Source: Luteibacter sp. Sphag1AF
Lineage (GTDB): Bacteria; Pseudomonadota; Gammaproteobacteria; Xanthomonadales; Rhodanobacteraceae
NCBI RefSeq assembly: GCF_014192715.1
Contig: NZ_JACHYH010000001.1
Location: 1,116,001-1,180,000, forward strand
Direction: 5' to 3'
Length of the DNA stretch: 64,000 nucleotides
The notes beneath the pieces were generated by a model, which was not told the DNA's origin, ran no database searches, and worked only from the letters and a program-made list of their open reading frames with translations. Both the position numbers and the translations under genes were made by a program. Positions 27,565-38,743 of the stretch are shown here, in pieces. Positions within the stretch are counted from its first letter, which is position 1; each line of letters opens with the position of its first letter.

Positions 27565-27891
27565 ATGACGCAAGAACCGACCGCCGCGCGTGAGTCATTT
27601 GGCGAGGTCGCACCGAAGCTCGCCGAAATCAGCGACAAGGTGCTGTTTGGCGACGTGTGGGCCGGCGACGGACTCTCGCCGCGCGACCGCAGCCTGGTGA
27701 CCATCACCAGCCTCATCTCCCTTTACCGCACCAACGAAATGCCTTTTCACATCGGCCGTGCGCTCGACAACGGCGTCACCCGTGACGAAGTCATCGAAAT
27801 CATCACGCACCTGGCCTTCTACTCAGGCTGGCCCACCGCCATGACCGCACTGAACATCGCAAAAGACGTGTTCAGGCAGCGCGGACTTTGA
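27565..27891 (+). CDS. carboxymuconolactone decarboxylase family protein
   Basis: 108 residues, AhpD-like all-helical fold: LAEISDKVLFGDVWAGDGLS and then the family signature RDRSLVTITSLISLYRTNEM with FHIGRALDNGVTRDEV and a final ITHLAFYSGWP. It lacks the AhpD CxxC, so it is more like the gamma-CMD branch. ATG 27565 has GAGG 7 nt upstream. It is followed 16 bp later by an aldo/keto reductase, probably in one operon. Confidence 0.85.
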   Translation: MTQEPTAARESFGEVAPKLAEISDKVLFGDVWAGDGLSPRDRSLVTITSLISLYRTNEMPFHIGRALDNGVTRDEVIEIITHLAFYSGWPTAMTALNIAKDVFRQRGL

Positions 27892-27907
27892 CCGGAGTCT
27901 GTATTCC

Positions 27908-28906
27908 ATGAATTACCGCTATCTCGGGCGCAGTGCGCTCAAAGTATCGCCGCTGTGCCTTGGCACCATGATGTTCGGTGGCGAGACCGACGAAGCCACG
28001 TCCCGGCGCATCATTGATATGGCCTTTGATCAAGGCGTCAACTTTCTCGATACGGCCGACGTGTATCACCTTGGCAAGTCCGAAGAAGTGGTCGGCCGCG
28101 CCGTGGCTGCACGTCGCGACAGCTGGGTCCTGGCCACCAAGTTCGGCTTTCCCGGACGGCAGGAGCCGAACACGCAGGGACAGTCACGCAAGTGGATCGT
28201 GCAGTCGGTGAACGAGAGCCTGAAACGCCTGGGCACCGACTACCTGGACATCCTGTATTTCCATCGCGCGTTGACGGACGCACCCCTTGAAGAGGGTGTG
28301 CGCGCCATTGGCGACCTGATTGCTCAGGGAAAGATTCGCTACTACGGCGTCTCCAATTTTCACGGCTGGCGAATTGCGGACATCGTGCGCATTGCCGACC
28401 AGTTGAATATCCAGCGCCCGACGGTCAGCGAGCCGCTGTACAACCTGGTGGATCGCAGCGCCGAGGTGGAACAGCTTCCTGCCGCTGCGCACTTCGGGCT
28501 GGGGGTGGTTCCGTACAGTCCGCTGGCACGAGGTGTGTTGAGCGGAAAATACGCAGTAGGCGCCGCGCCTGACCCGGACTCGCGCGCTGGCCGGGGTGAC
28601 AAACGCATTCAGCAGACCGAATGGCGGCCCGAATCATTGAAGATCGCGCAGACTATCGCGGAACACGCTGCGAAGCGCGGAACCACGTCCATTGCATTTG
28701 CGCTGGCATGGGTACTTCGCAACAGGCATGTGAGTGCGGCCATTGCCGGGCCAAGAACACAGGCGCAGTGGGACAGTTACATGGCTGCGCTGTCGCTGGA
28801 GTTGAATGACGAGGATGAGGCCCTGGTAGATTCGCTGGTGCGTCCGGGACATACCTCCACACACGGCTATACCGATCCGGGATATCCCGTCGAAGGGCGC
28901 CGCTGA
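27908..28906 (+). CDS. aldo/keto reductase
   Basis: 332 residues, NADPH-dependent TIM-barrel reductase. The catalytic tetrad can be placed as Asp in LDTADVYHLGKSE, Tyr in the same motif, Lys in LATKFGF and His in LYFHR. C-terminal cofactor residues lie near AIAGPRTQAQW. It belongs to the AKR11/12-like group that reduces small aldehydes. It is co-directional with the CMD gene and divergent from a LysR regulator. Confidence 0.9.
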   Translation: MNYRYLGRSALKVSPLCLGTMMFGGETDEATSRRIIDMAFDQGVNFLDTADVYHLGKSEEVVGRAVAARRDSWVLATKFGFPGRQEPNTQGQSRKWIVQSVNESLKRLGTDYLDILYFHRALTDAPLEEGVRAIGDLIAQGKIRYYGVSNFHGWRIADIVRIADQLNIQRPTVSEPLYNLVDRSAEVEQLPAAAHFGLGVVPYSPLARGVLSGKYAVGAAPDPDSRAGRGDKRIQQTEWRPESLKIAQTIAEHAAKRGTTSIAFALAWVLRNRHVSAAIAGPRTQAQWDSYMAALSLELNDEDEALVDSLVRPGHTSTHGYTDPGYPVEGRR

Positions 28907-28927
28907 GTCGCTGGCACCCCATCGTGA

Positions 28928-28966
28928 GCAAGCTCACTCCCGCCTTTCGTGTGGGAGCGAGCTTGC
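28928..28966. repeat. REP-like inverted repeat
   Basis: Imperfect 14-bp inverted repeat (28928-28941 with 28953-28966, one mismatch) whose right arm reads GGGAGCGAGCTTGC. This is the style of repetitive extragenic palindromes common in pseudomonads and xanthomonads. It lies between two convergent aldo/keto reductase genes and may also end transcription. Confidence 0.6.
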
Positions 28967-28982
28967 CTGCGGCCGGCGATGA

Positions 28983-31050
<2,068 letters not shown>

Positions 31051-31252
31051 GGGAAAGCTCCGGATGCGTGATGGGCCAGCGGGTCGGCAGAACACCCCAT
31101 GCTACGGCGGTGGCGTCCTTCCAGTCAGAGGGGCAAATCGCTTGCCGTTATATCGACAGCTCATGAATGCCGAGAGCCTTGAGTGATACAAATACGGCAA
31201 GTGATTGTCGTAAGTAATTGCCAGATAGACGAAACAGCCCTGACAGGACGAT

Positions 31253-31271
31253 AATGCGAGTAATTCGCATT
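31253..31271. promoter_or_regulatory. Fur box upstream of TonB-dependent receptor
   Basis: AATGCGAGTAATTCGCATT is a perfect 7-5-7 palindrome and matches the Fur consensus (AATGAGAATNATTCTCATT) at 15 of 18 fixed positions. It stands 28 bp before the receptor's GTG start, a typical place for iron repression. Confidence 0.7.
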
Positions 31272-31298
31272 CATTATATCGCCTTTCAAGGACCGCCC

Positions 31299-33515
31299 GT
31301 GTTGTCTTCGCCGCAGTTCCGTCGCCTCCTCGTCCTGTCCATCCGGACGGCCCTCGTCACCGCGGCCCTGATCGCAGGTCCGGCTTTCGCCTCCGATGAT
31401 GCGGCCGCAGCCGATACCGCGAAGAAGCGCGAAGACAACGCGACGTCGCTCTCCGGCATCCAGGTGCGCGCCGACGTGGCCGCTCCCACCGCCGCGTATG
31501 CGGGCGGTCAGGTGGCACAGGGCGGACGTTTCGGCGTGCTGGGCAACCAGGACCTGATGAATGTTCCTTTCAGCATGACCAGCTACACCGACAAGCTGAT
31601 CCGCGATCAGCAGGCGCACACGCTGGGCGATGTGGTGTCGAATGATCCGGCCGTGCGCACGGGCTTCGGCTACGGCAACTATTCGCAGACGTTCGTCATC
31701 CGCGGCTTCCAGCTGGACAGCGACGACATTTCGTTCGACGGCCTTTACGGCCTGCTGCCTCGCCAGCTGATCGCGCCGGAGCTGGTCAGCCGCGTGGAAG
31801 TGTTCAAAGGCGCCAGCGCGTTCCTCAATGGCGTGTCGCCGGGTGGTTCCGGTGTGGGCGGCAGCATCAACGTGGCACCGAAGCACGCCACTGCCGCACC
31901 GATTACCAGCGTCGGCGTGGATTACGGCAGCGATGGCCAGGTGGGCGCAAGCGTGGACATCGGTCGTCGCTTCGGTGCTGGGGATGCGTTCGGCCTGCGC
32001 ATCAATGCGGTGTCGCGTGATGGCAGCACCGCAATCGACGGCGAGAATCGTCGCGTCAACGCCCTTTCCGTCGGCTTCGACTATACGGGCGAGCGTTTCC
32101 GCCTGACCGCCGATCTGGGCTATCAGAAGCAGGTCATCAGCGGCGGCCGCTCGGTGGTGTACGTCACTGACGTGGTGCCGAAAGTGCCGTCGGCCACCAC
32201 CAACTACACGCAGCCCTGGTCCGGCTCGTCGCTGGAAGACACCTTCGGCGTCGTCCGCGCGGAGTTCGACTTCACGCCCTGGCTCACCGGCTACGTGGCG
32301 GCAGGCGCGCATCACGGACACGAATTCGGCGACTACGTCAGCCCGTCGGTCATCAACGCCGCAGGCGACGCGACCGAATCGCGCTTCACGGTGCCCTACG
32401 TCGCAGACACAGGCACGGGCGAAGCAGGCCTCAATGCGCACTTCGACACCGGCCCGGTCACCCATAAGGTAAATGTGGGCTTCTCGGCGCTATCGACCAA
32501 CAAGGCCGCGGGCTACGCTGGCTCTGCCACGTTCAATACCAACATCTACAACCCGGTTGCCGTGCCACTGCCCTCGTACATCTATGACGTGGGCCCGATC
32601 AGCAACCCGGGCATCACCGGCCGCACGCAGCTTCGCAGCGTGTCGCTGTCCGACACCCTGGGCTTCTTCGACGATGCCTTGCAGGTCACCGCAGGCGCGC
32701 GTCGCCAGAAACTGCACGTGCTGGGCTACGCCTATTCGGTCAATGGCGTGGACGGTGCGAAGACGGCGGAATACCTGAAGTATTCGACCAGCCCGATGCT
32801 GGGCATCAACTATCGCCTCAGCGACCAGTTCTCCATCTACGCCAATCACATCGAGGCGCTGACCGAAGGGGACACGGCTCCCGCCACCTTCAACAATGCT
32901 CCGGTGACCAACGCAGGTCAGGTGTTCGCCCCTTACAAGTCGCGCCAGAACGAAGTGGGCGTGAAGTGGGATGGCGGCAGCATGGGCAGCAGCCTCGGCC
33001 TGTTCCAGATCAAGCGCCCGAGCGGCCTGGTGGATCCGGCCAGCAACACCTACGTGGTCAACGGCGAGCAGCGAAACCGTGGCGTGGAGTGGAGTTTCTT
33101 CGGTGAACCGGTCACGGGCATTCGCCTGCTGGGCGGTGCCAACTACATCCAGGCCACCCTCACCAAGACCCAGAACGGTACAGACAACGGCAACGAAGCG
33201 GTGGGCGTGCCGCGTTTCCAGGCCAATGCCGGCGTGGAGTGGGACGTGCCGAACACAACCAACCTGACGCTGAGCGCCCGTGCCGTGCGCACGGGCCAGC
33301 AGTACGTCAACACCGACAACACGCTGAAGATTCCGGCGTGGACGACGTTCGACCTGGGCGCACGCGTTTCCAGCACGCTGGAAGGCGTGCCTGTGACCTT
33401 CCGCCTCACGGTACAGAACCTCACCAACAAGGGTTACTGGGCCTCGGCAACTGGTGGCTACCTGACGCAGGGTGCACCCCGCACGTACTTGCTGTCGGCC
33501 AACTTCGACTTCTGA
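31299..33515 (+). CDS. TonB-dependent siderophore receptor
   Basis: 738 residues from GTG 31299, chosen because AAGGA lies 7 nt upstream and the signal peptide (TALVTAALIAGPAFA) then sits at the start. The longer frame begins inside the Fur box. The plug domain shows QTFVIRGFQLDSDDISFDG, VEVFKGASAFLNGVSPGG and GGSINVAPKHA. The barrel ends with the canonical aromatic TYLLSANFDF. There is no STN domain. This is an iron-regulated receptor, probably for a catecholate or other ferric siderophore. A hairpin follows the stop. Confidence 0.92.
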   Translation: MLSSPQFRRLLVLSIRTALVTAALIAGPAFASDDAAAADTAKKREDNATSLSGIQVRADVAAPTAAYAGGQVAQGGRFGVLGNQDLMNVPFSMTSYTDKLIRDQQAHTLGDVVSNDPAVRTGFGYGNYSQTFVIRGFQLDSDDISFDGLYGLLPRQLIAPELVSRVEVFKGASAFLNGVSPGGSGVGGSINVAPKHATAAPITSVGVDYGSDGQVGASVDIGRRFGAGDAFGLRINAVSRDGSTAIDGENRRVNALSVGFDYTGERFRLTADLGYQKQVISGGRSVVYVTDVVPKVPSATTNYTQPWSGSSLEDTFGVVRAEFDFTPWLTGYVAAGAHHGHEFGDYVSPSVINAAGDATESRFTVPYVADTGTGEAGLNAHFDTGPVTHKVNVGFSALSTNKAAGYAGSATFNTNIYNPVAVPLPSYIYDVGPISNPGITGRTQLRSVSLSDTLGFFDDALQVTAGARRQKLHVLGYAYSVNGVDGAKTAEYLKYSTSPMLGINYRLSDQFSIYANHIEALTEGDTAPATFNNAPVTNAGQVFAPYKSRQNEVGVKWDGGSMGSSLGLFQIKRPSGLVDPASNTYVVNGEQRNRGVEWSFFGEPVTGIRLLGGANYIQATLTKTQNGTDNGNEAVGVPRFQANAGVEWDVPNTTNLTLSARAVRTGQQYVNTDNTLKIPAWTTFDLGARVSSTLEGVPVTFRLTVQNLTNKGYWASATGGYLTQGAPRTYLLSANFDF

Positions 33516-33529
33516 CGTTCAAGGGAGTG

Positions 33530-33557
33530 GAGGAACCGGGCCCTCAACCGGTTCCTC
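33530..33557 (+). terminator. terminator-like hairpin after siderophore receptor
   Basis: Perfect 10-bp stem GAGGAACCGG/CCGGTTCCTC with an 8-nt loop, 14 bp past the stop codon. It is followed by C-rich rather than T-rich sequence, so it may need Rho or act as a stability element. Confidence 0.5.
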
Positions 33558-33803
33558 TCCCCCCTGGACGTCGAAAGCATCCGGCTTCCGGCGCCCAGGG
33601 CGGTGATCGGGGGCTGTTGCGCGATGGACGCACAGGGGCCCCTCTCGCTATGATCCCGGCCGCAACTTCATGCGGGATGCCACGTCGTCCCCACCCAGCC
33701 AGCCGCTCATCGAAGCGCTCCGCCAGGTAACTCATCTCTACCTGCCGGATACACCCATGACTATTGCCCGTGGCGCATGCCCGCCTGACCTTCAGGGTTA
33801 GCG

Positions 33804-34319
33804 GTGGTGCCAGAGAACGACCCAGGCCGCCTGTACGAGGCGCATGCCGAACGCGTGCGCCGGTTTCTGCTCGCGCGCACCGGTGAGCCCGAACTCAGCG
33901 CGGACATTCTGCAGGAATGCTTTGCACGCCTGATCGTTCGCCTGCGCGATGGCGTGCCGGACAACGTGCTGGCGTATCTGTACACCGTCGCCACGCATCT
34001 GCTGATTGATCACCGCCGCAACCACCAGCAATCCCGAACCGCGTCTGTGCCTATCGAAGATCTCCACGACATCCATGACGCGGCACCTGGACCGGACGCC
34101 ACCGCCGAGACCGCGCACCGTCTCCGAACCCTGCGCAAAGCGATGGCCGAACTTCCCGTGCGCACACGTCATGTGTTTCAGCTGTGCCGCCTTCAGCACA
34201 TGACCTATCCGCAGGCAGCGCGTCATCTGGGCATCTCGGTCAGTTCGGTGCAGAAGCATCTTGCGCTCGCGCTGCGCTTCATCACCGAAACGCTCAATGC
34301 ACCGGAGCGTGACGCGTGA
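33804..34319 (+). CDS. ECF sigma factor of the FecI/HurI type
   Basis: 171 residues. Region 2 (LYEAHAERVRRFLLARTGEP, then DILQECFARLIVR) and region 4 (LPVRTRHVFQLCRLQHMTYPQAARHLGISVSSVQKHLA) are both intact, without extra domains. It is followed by an FecR-type regulator, a STN-containing receptor, a hemophilin-like protein, Slam and TonB, so it is the surface-signalling sigma factor for heme uptake (inference from context). It starts at GTG 33804. Confidence 0.88.
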   Translation: MVPENDPGRLYEAHAERVRRFLLARTGEPELSADILQECFARLIVRLRDGVPDNVLAYLYTVATHLLIDHRRNHQQSRTASVPIEDLHDIHDAAPGPDATAETAHRLRTLRKAMAELPVRTRHVFQLCRLQHMTYPQAARHLGISVSSVQKHLALALRFITETLNAPERDA

Positions 34320-34416
34320 CCTGCACGAACAACTTTACCTTGTTGGCATGTCCCATCCGTTCTTACCCATGTGAGCCAGCCTCGTCGTGAGCCAACAGGA
34401 AGCCGGAGCCGCAACC

Positions 34417-35427
34417 ATGTCCGCCAGCACACCCGCCAGCCATGCACATCAACGCCTCCAGGCCAGCCGGTGGGCCGTCACAGTGCGCATGGAAACGCTT
34501 TCCGATGACCAGCTGCACGCACTGAGCCAGTGGCTTGCCGCCGATCCGGTGCACGCCCAATGGCTCGCCCGCGCGGAGTCCGCATGGGATATCGCAGGCG
34601 CGCTGCGTGATGCGCCGCCCTTTGCGCAGGCTGTGCCGCGTGCGCGGCCCTGGTCGATGGGCGCTTTCATGCGCGGTCTGTTTCAGTGGCAGCCGCTCAT
34701 GCCAGTGCGCTGGGCCGGCGTGGCGGCCACCATCGCTTTTGTATGGCTGGCAGTGGCCGCCTTGCATCCCTTGACCTCTCTGCGTGCCGATTACATCACT
34801 GGCACCGGCGACATTCGCGACGTGTCGCTGCCTGATGGCAGCCACGTCACGCTGGGCAGTGACAGTGCACTGGCCGTGCACTACGACAACCATGTGCGTC
34901 GCGTTCAGTTGCTTCGCGGCGAAGCGGCGTTTGCGCCACTGCCGCGCACCGGCAACGAACATCGCCGCTTCATCGTCGATACGGCCGATGGCCACACCAC
35001 GGCACTGGGCACGCGCTTTCTTGTGCAGCGGCAAAGTAACGGCAACACCTGGGTGGGTGTGCTGGAGCACACCGTGGAGGTGCGCGTGGACGAGACACCC
35101 GCGCCCGCCACCTCGCAAATGACGCTCGGTGAGGGGGAAAGCGCGGTGTACAGCGCGGCGGGCGTGGTTCGCTCGGACATTGAACCGGAGCTGGCGGCGG
35201 ACTGGACCCAAGGCACGTTGCAGTTCGACAGGGTGCCGCTGTCGCAGGTGGTTGAGCGCCTCAATCACTACCGCCGCGGCTGGGTGGTGCTGGCCAATAC
35301 ATCGGCCGGACAGCGGCCGGTGAGCGCACTGTTTCATATCGACAACCTGGACGAGGCCGTGACGACGCTGGGGCGTGGCCTGGGATTGAAGGTTCGCAGT
35401 GTGGGGAAGGTCACGGTCATTTACTGA
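34417..35427 (+). CDS. FecR-family anti-sigma/sigma regulator
   Basis: 336 residues. An N-terminal cytosolic anti-sigma helix region (ASRWAVTVRMETLSDDQLHAL) is followed by one membrane segment (VAATIAFVWLAVAALHPL) and the periplasmic FecR domain (VSLPDGSHVTLGSDSALAVHY, GEAAFAPLP, TALGTRFLV). The C-terminal domain (LQFDRVPLSQVVERLNHY, FHIDNLDEAVTTLGRGLGLKV) contacts the STN domain of the receptor. It relays ligand binding by the receptor at 35563 to the sigma factor. ATG 34417 has GGAG 8 nt upstream; GTG 34387 is an alternative. Confidence 0.88.
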   Translation: MSASTPASHAHQRLQASRWAVTVRMETLSDDQLHALSQWLAADPVHAQWLARAESAWDIAGALRDAPPFAQAVPRARPWSMGAFMRGLFQWQPLMPVRWAGVAATIAFVWLAVAALHPLTSLRADYITGTGDIRDVSLPDGSHVTLGSDSALAVHYDNHVRRVQLLRGEAAFAPLPRTGNEHRRFIVDTADGHTTALGTRFLVQRQSNGNTWVGVLEHTVEVRVDETPAPATSQMTLGEGESAVYSAAGVVRSDIEPELAADWTQGTLQFDRVPLSQVVERLNHYRRGWVVLANTSAGQRPVSALFHIDNLDEAVTTLGRGLGLKVRSVGKVTVIY

Positions 35428-35512
35428 GCTTTCCGCTGTGCGGTGACCCCAGCCGACGCGCGAGCATCGTCCTCCGCGGATTTTTTTACTCGCTTGCCTC
35501 ACCCCACCCGTC

Positions 35513-35531
35513 AATGAGAACGATGCGCATT
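35513..35531 (+). promoter_or_regulatory. Fur box upstream of the heme receptor operon
   Basis: AATGAGAACGATGCGCATT matches the Fur consensus at 15 of 18 fixed positions, with the left half AATGAGAA perfect. It lies 31 bp before the receptor GTG. The operon would thus be repressed by iron-loaded Fur and activated by its own ECF sigma. Confidence 0.65.
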
Positions 35532-35562
35532 TGCATCGCTCGATGATGGTTGGGGTTTGCGC

Positions 35563-38500
35563 GTGAGGAAACACAGTACACACCGCCGGGTGCTGCTCGG
35601 CCTGGCCATTGCCGTTGCCATCCACAGCGCGGCGCATGCACAAACGCAGGCCGCTTCTGCGGGCGCGAGCGAAAACATGCACGTGATCAACGTGCCTGCG
35701 CAGCCGCTCTCGCAAGCCGTACTGGCGTATGCACGCCAGGCAGGCATCGACGTTTACGTGGACGACGCCGCGCTGGCAGGCCGCCAGAGCCAGGCTATGG
35801 AAGGCAACTACACCGCACTCGGCGGCCTGGAAGCCTTGCTGGCGGGCAGCGGCGTGGGCTATCGCCAGCGCGTCAGCAACAATGGCGCGCGGGTGAACGT
35901 GCAGCTGTACAACCTCCCCGCCGCCGGCACCGTTGTCACCGACTCGCTGCCCGTGGGCGCAGGCGACGCCGCGCCGGGCGGCGACAGCCGTGACATGCGC
36001 GGAGCCAACGATGTTTTCGACAACGACTTCTCCAGTGTCTACAAGGGAAAGGCCGAGCTTGAACACTATCGCGGCACGCAACCGGCAGACGCGCTCAAAG
36101 GCATGGTCAACGTCTTCAGCGGCGACATGCGCAACGGCGGTGCACTGGACCCCAACGTGCGCGGTATCGAAGGCCCCGGCCGCGTGCCGGTCATCATTGA
36201 TGGCACGGAACAGGCACTGACCGTATGGCGTGGCTATAACGGCGCCAACAACCGCAGCTACATCGACCCCAGCCTGATCGGTGGCATCCAGGTGCTGAAA
36301 GGGCCGGGCATCACCCGCGACGTCAACAGTTCGGTGGGCGGTGCGGTAGTGGTGAAGACGCTCAGCGTCGATGACATCGTGAAGCCCGGCAAGAACTTCG
36401 GCATCGAAGTGAAAGCTGAAGGCGCCAACAATTCAACGTCCCCACGCCTGCCAACACTGCTCACCGGACAGGACTACCGCAACGTCCCGGGTTTTCCAGG
36501 CAATACCGGCAGCGCCGCATGGTCGTCGCCCAATGCCCCCTACACCGACCCCACCCTTCGCGAGAAGCTGAAAACCGACCGCGACAACAAGACGCTGTCG
36601 ATGGGTGATCGCGCGTGGCGCGCGGCCATCGCGGGCAAAACCGGTGACTTCGACCTCCTGGGCGCGTACGCGTACCGCAACCGCGGCAACTACTACTCCG
36701 GCCGCAACGATGCGCAGTACTACGAGCAGGAAGGCTTGCCCCAGAACACGCAGACGCTGATCCGCCGACTGGCAAACGACTATCGCCCGGGCGACGAAAT
36801 CCCCAACACCTCAAGCAAGATGCAGTCGTGGCTGTTCAAGACGACCTGGCACATCACGGACGACCAGAGCCTGGAACTCGGCCTTCGCGACAGCCTGTCC
36901 CATTACGGCGAAATCATGCCGTCGCGCATCTTCGTGTCGGGCGTCAACGACATTGGCGCGATCCAGTGGCCTGAAAGCAAGGTTGATGCGAAGGCATACA
37001 ACCTCAAATATCGCTGGAATCCCGACAACAGCCCGTACATCAATCTGCACGCGAACGTGTGGACCACGCGCACGGCCAGCCACACGTATACCTCCGGCGG
37101 CTTCCCCAACTACGCGCAGGGCCCGGACAACCCGATCATCTACAACACGGCACTGGCCAACTCGCAGAACAACCGCGTCGGCTTCACCGTCAGCAACAAG
37201 ATGCACTTCGGCGAAAACGTCGATCTGACGATCGGCGGCGACATGCAGCATGAAAAGCTGAGCTCCAGCGACGTGTACAACGGCGTGGTGGACGGATGGC
37301 GCCAATATCCGCGCGCCGGCCGCCGCGACGAATACAACATCAACTTTGCCGCACAGTGGCGACCGCTGTCGTTCCTCACGCTGGACGCGGGCATGCGCTA
37401 TTCCGCATACCGCGCACACGATGATTTCCTTGCATCGCAAGTGCGCGCAGGAAAGGGATCGCAGTTCGGCGTGGTGGCTCAGAGTAGCCGCGAGTTCTCT
37501 TACGACACCATGGAAACCTCGCCTGAAGCCTTCATCAAGGCTTACCGACCCAGCCTGGTGGAAGCAGGCTCCACGCCGGAAGACATCGCCGCGTGGGAAG
37601 ACATCGTTCGCCAGATATACGAAGGGCAGACCTATCAGCTGACCAACACGGTGCCGTGGCTGCCGGACAGCAAGGGCAAGTACAGCCGTGGCGCCGATCC
37701 CTGCGTGAACGGCACGGTGAAGAACCTGCCCAACTATGTGGCAGACACCTGCATGGTCACCACAGGCGGCAAGTACGACCTCGTAACCGGTTCACCGCGC
37801 ACGCGGCGTGGACATGCCTGGGCGCCCATGCTCTCGGCCACATTCAACTTCACCCGCAACAGCCGCGCATACATCCGTTATGCCGAGGCATACCGCTTCC
37901 CCAGCATGTTCGAAAGCACCATCGGATTCTCTGCGTCGATCAACCCTCTGAACGAACTGCGGCCGGAGCATGCGCGAACCTGGGAAGTGGCGTACATCCA
38001 CGACCTGCGCGACGTCTTCAGCCTCACCGACGACCACCGCGCCGACGTCAAGCTGACCTACTTCCGCAACAAGACCACGGACGTGATCGAACGCGGCAAC
38101 AATCTGCAATTCACCAATCTGGACAAGCAGGTCATCCAGGGGCTGGAATTCCAGGCGCGTTACGACAACGGCCGTTTCTTCACCGATATCGGCGTGGCGA
38201 AAACGCTGAAGAACAAAGCCTGCGACGAAAGCGTCGCCATCCTTCTTGACCCGAACTTTGGCCGCGTTCCGTCCTGCGTCAATTACGGCTTCATCGGCAG
38301 CTACCTGCTGACGCAGGCCTCACCGAAGCTCTCCGTCAACTGGACGCTGGGCGCGCGGTTCTTCAATGAAGCACTGGAAATCGGTGCACGAGGCGTCTAC
38401 TACCGCGCCTACGACAACCCGCAACTCACGCAGTTCGTCGAGAAAGACAAGATAAGCGGCTACGGCCTCAACGTCCCCTACACGTGGGGAACCATCGTCA

Positions 38501-38658
38501 CGTACGACGCATACGCCGACTACAAGCTGAAAAACGGCCTCACCTTCGAACTGGCCGGCACCAACCTCAGCAACCGCTACTACGTCGACCCGCTCACGCG
38601 CTCGCTGATGCCTGCGCCCGGCCGCACGTTGCGCATGAGCGTGACCGCCAGCTTCTGA
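35563..38658 (+). CDS. STN-containing TonB-dependent receptor for the hemophilin (HphR-like)
   Basis: 1031 residues from GTG 35563, with GGGG 7 nt upstream. A signal peptide (LLGLAIAVAIHSAAHA) is followed by an STN signalling domain (residues about 40-115, VPAQPLSQAVLAYARQAGID). The plug follows with VRGIEGPGRVPVIIDG and IQVLKGPGITRDVNSSVGG, and then a large barrel whose MFESTIGFSASINPLNELRPE segment is typical of heme/hemophore receptors. The barrel ends RTLRMSVTASF. It takes heme from the hemophore encoded next and signals to FecR. The ligand assignment rests on the neighbouring hemophilin-like and Slam genes. Confidence 0.88.
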   Translation: MRKHSTHRRVLLGLAIAVAIHSAAHAQTQAASAGASENMHVINVPAQPLSQAVLAYARQAGIDVYVDDAALAGRQSQAMEGNYTALGGLEALLAGSGVGYRQRVSNNGARVNVQLYNLPAAGTVVTDSLPVGAGDAAPGGDSRDMRGANDVFDNDFSSVYKGKAELEHYRGTQPADALKGMVNVFSGDMRNGGALDPNVRGIEGPGRVPVIIDGTEQALTVWRGYNGANNRSYIDPSLIGGIQVLKGPGITRDVNSSVGGAVVVKTLSVDDIVKPGKNFGIEVKAEGANNSTSPRLPTLLTGQDYRNVPGFPGNTGSAAWSSPNAPYTDPTLREKLKTDRDNKTLSMGDRAWRAAIAGKTGDFDLLGAYAYRNRGNYYSGRNDAQYYEQEGLPQNTQTLIRRLANDYRPGDEIPNTSSKMQSWLFKTTWHITDDQSLELGLRDSLSHYGEIMPSRIFVSGVNDIGAIQWPESKVDAKAYNLKYRWNPDNSPYINLHANVWTTRTASHTYTSGGFPNYAQGPDNPIIYNTALANSQNNRVGFTVSNKMHFGENVDLTIGGDMQHEKLSSSDVYNGVVDGWRQYPRAGRRDEYNINFAAQWRPLSFLTLDAGMRYSAYRAHDDFLASQVRAGKGSQFGVVAQSSREFSYDTMETSPEAFIKAYRPSLVEAGSTPEDIAAWEDIVRQIYEGQTYQLTNTVPWLPDSKGKYSRGADPCVNGTVKNLPNYVADTCMVTTGGKYDLVTGSPRTRRGHAWAPMLSATFNFTRNSRAYIRYAEAYRFPSMFESTIGFSASINPLNELRPEHARTWEVAYIHDLRDVFSLTDDHRADVKLTYFRNKTTDVIERGNNLQFTNLDKQVIQGLEFQARYDNGRFFTDIGVAKTLKNKACDESVAILLDPNFGRVPSCVNYGFIGSYLLTQASPKLSVNWTLGARFFNEALEIGARGVYYRAYDNPQLTQFVEKDKISGYGLNVPYTWGTIVTYDAYADYKLKNGLTFELAGTNLSNRYYVDPLTRSLMPAPGRTLRMSVTASF

Positions 38659-38743
38659 ACCTATCCATGGAGTTCAAGGATGGGCCGCAGGGACGCGGCA
38701 ACGTTCCAGTACTGATCAATCCCCTCATTGTTGGAGAAGTACC

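Noticed and set aside
34363-36081. Minus-strand open frame of 572 codons
   Set aside because: Antisense to FecR and the heme receptor; Ala/Arg/His-rich composition without protein pattern.
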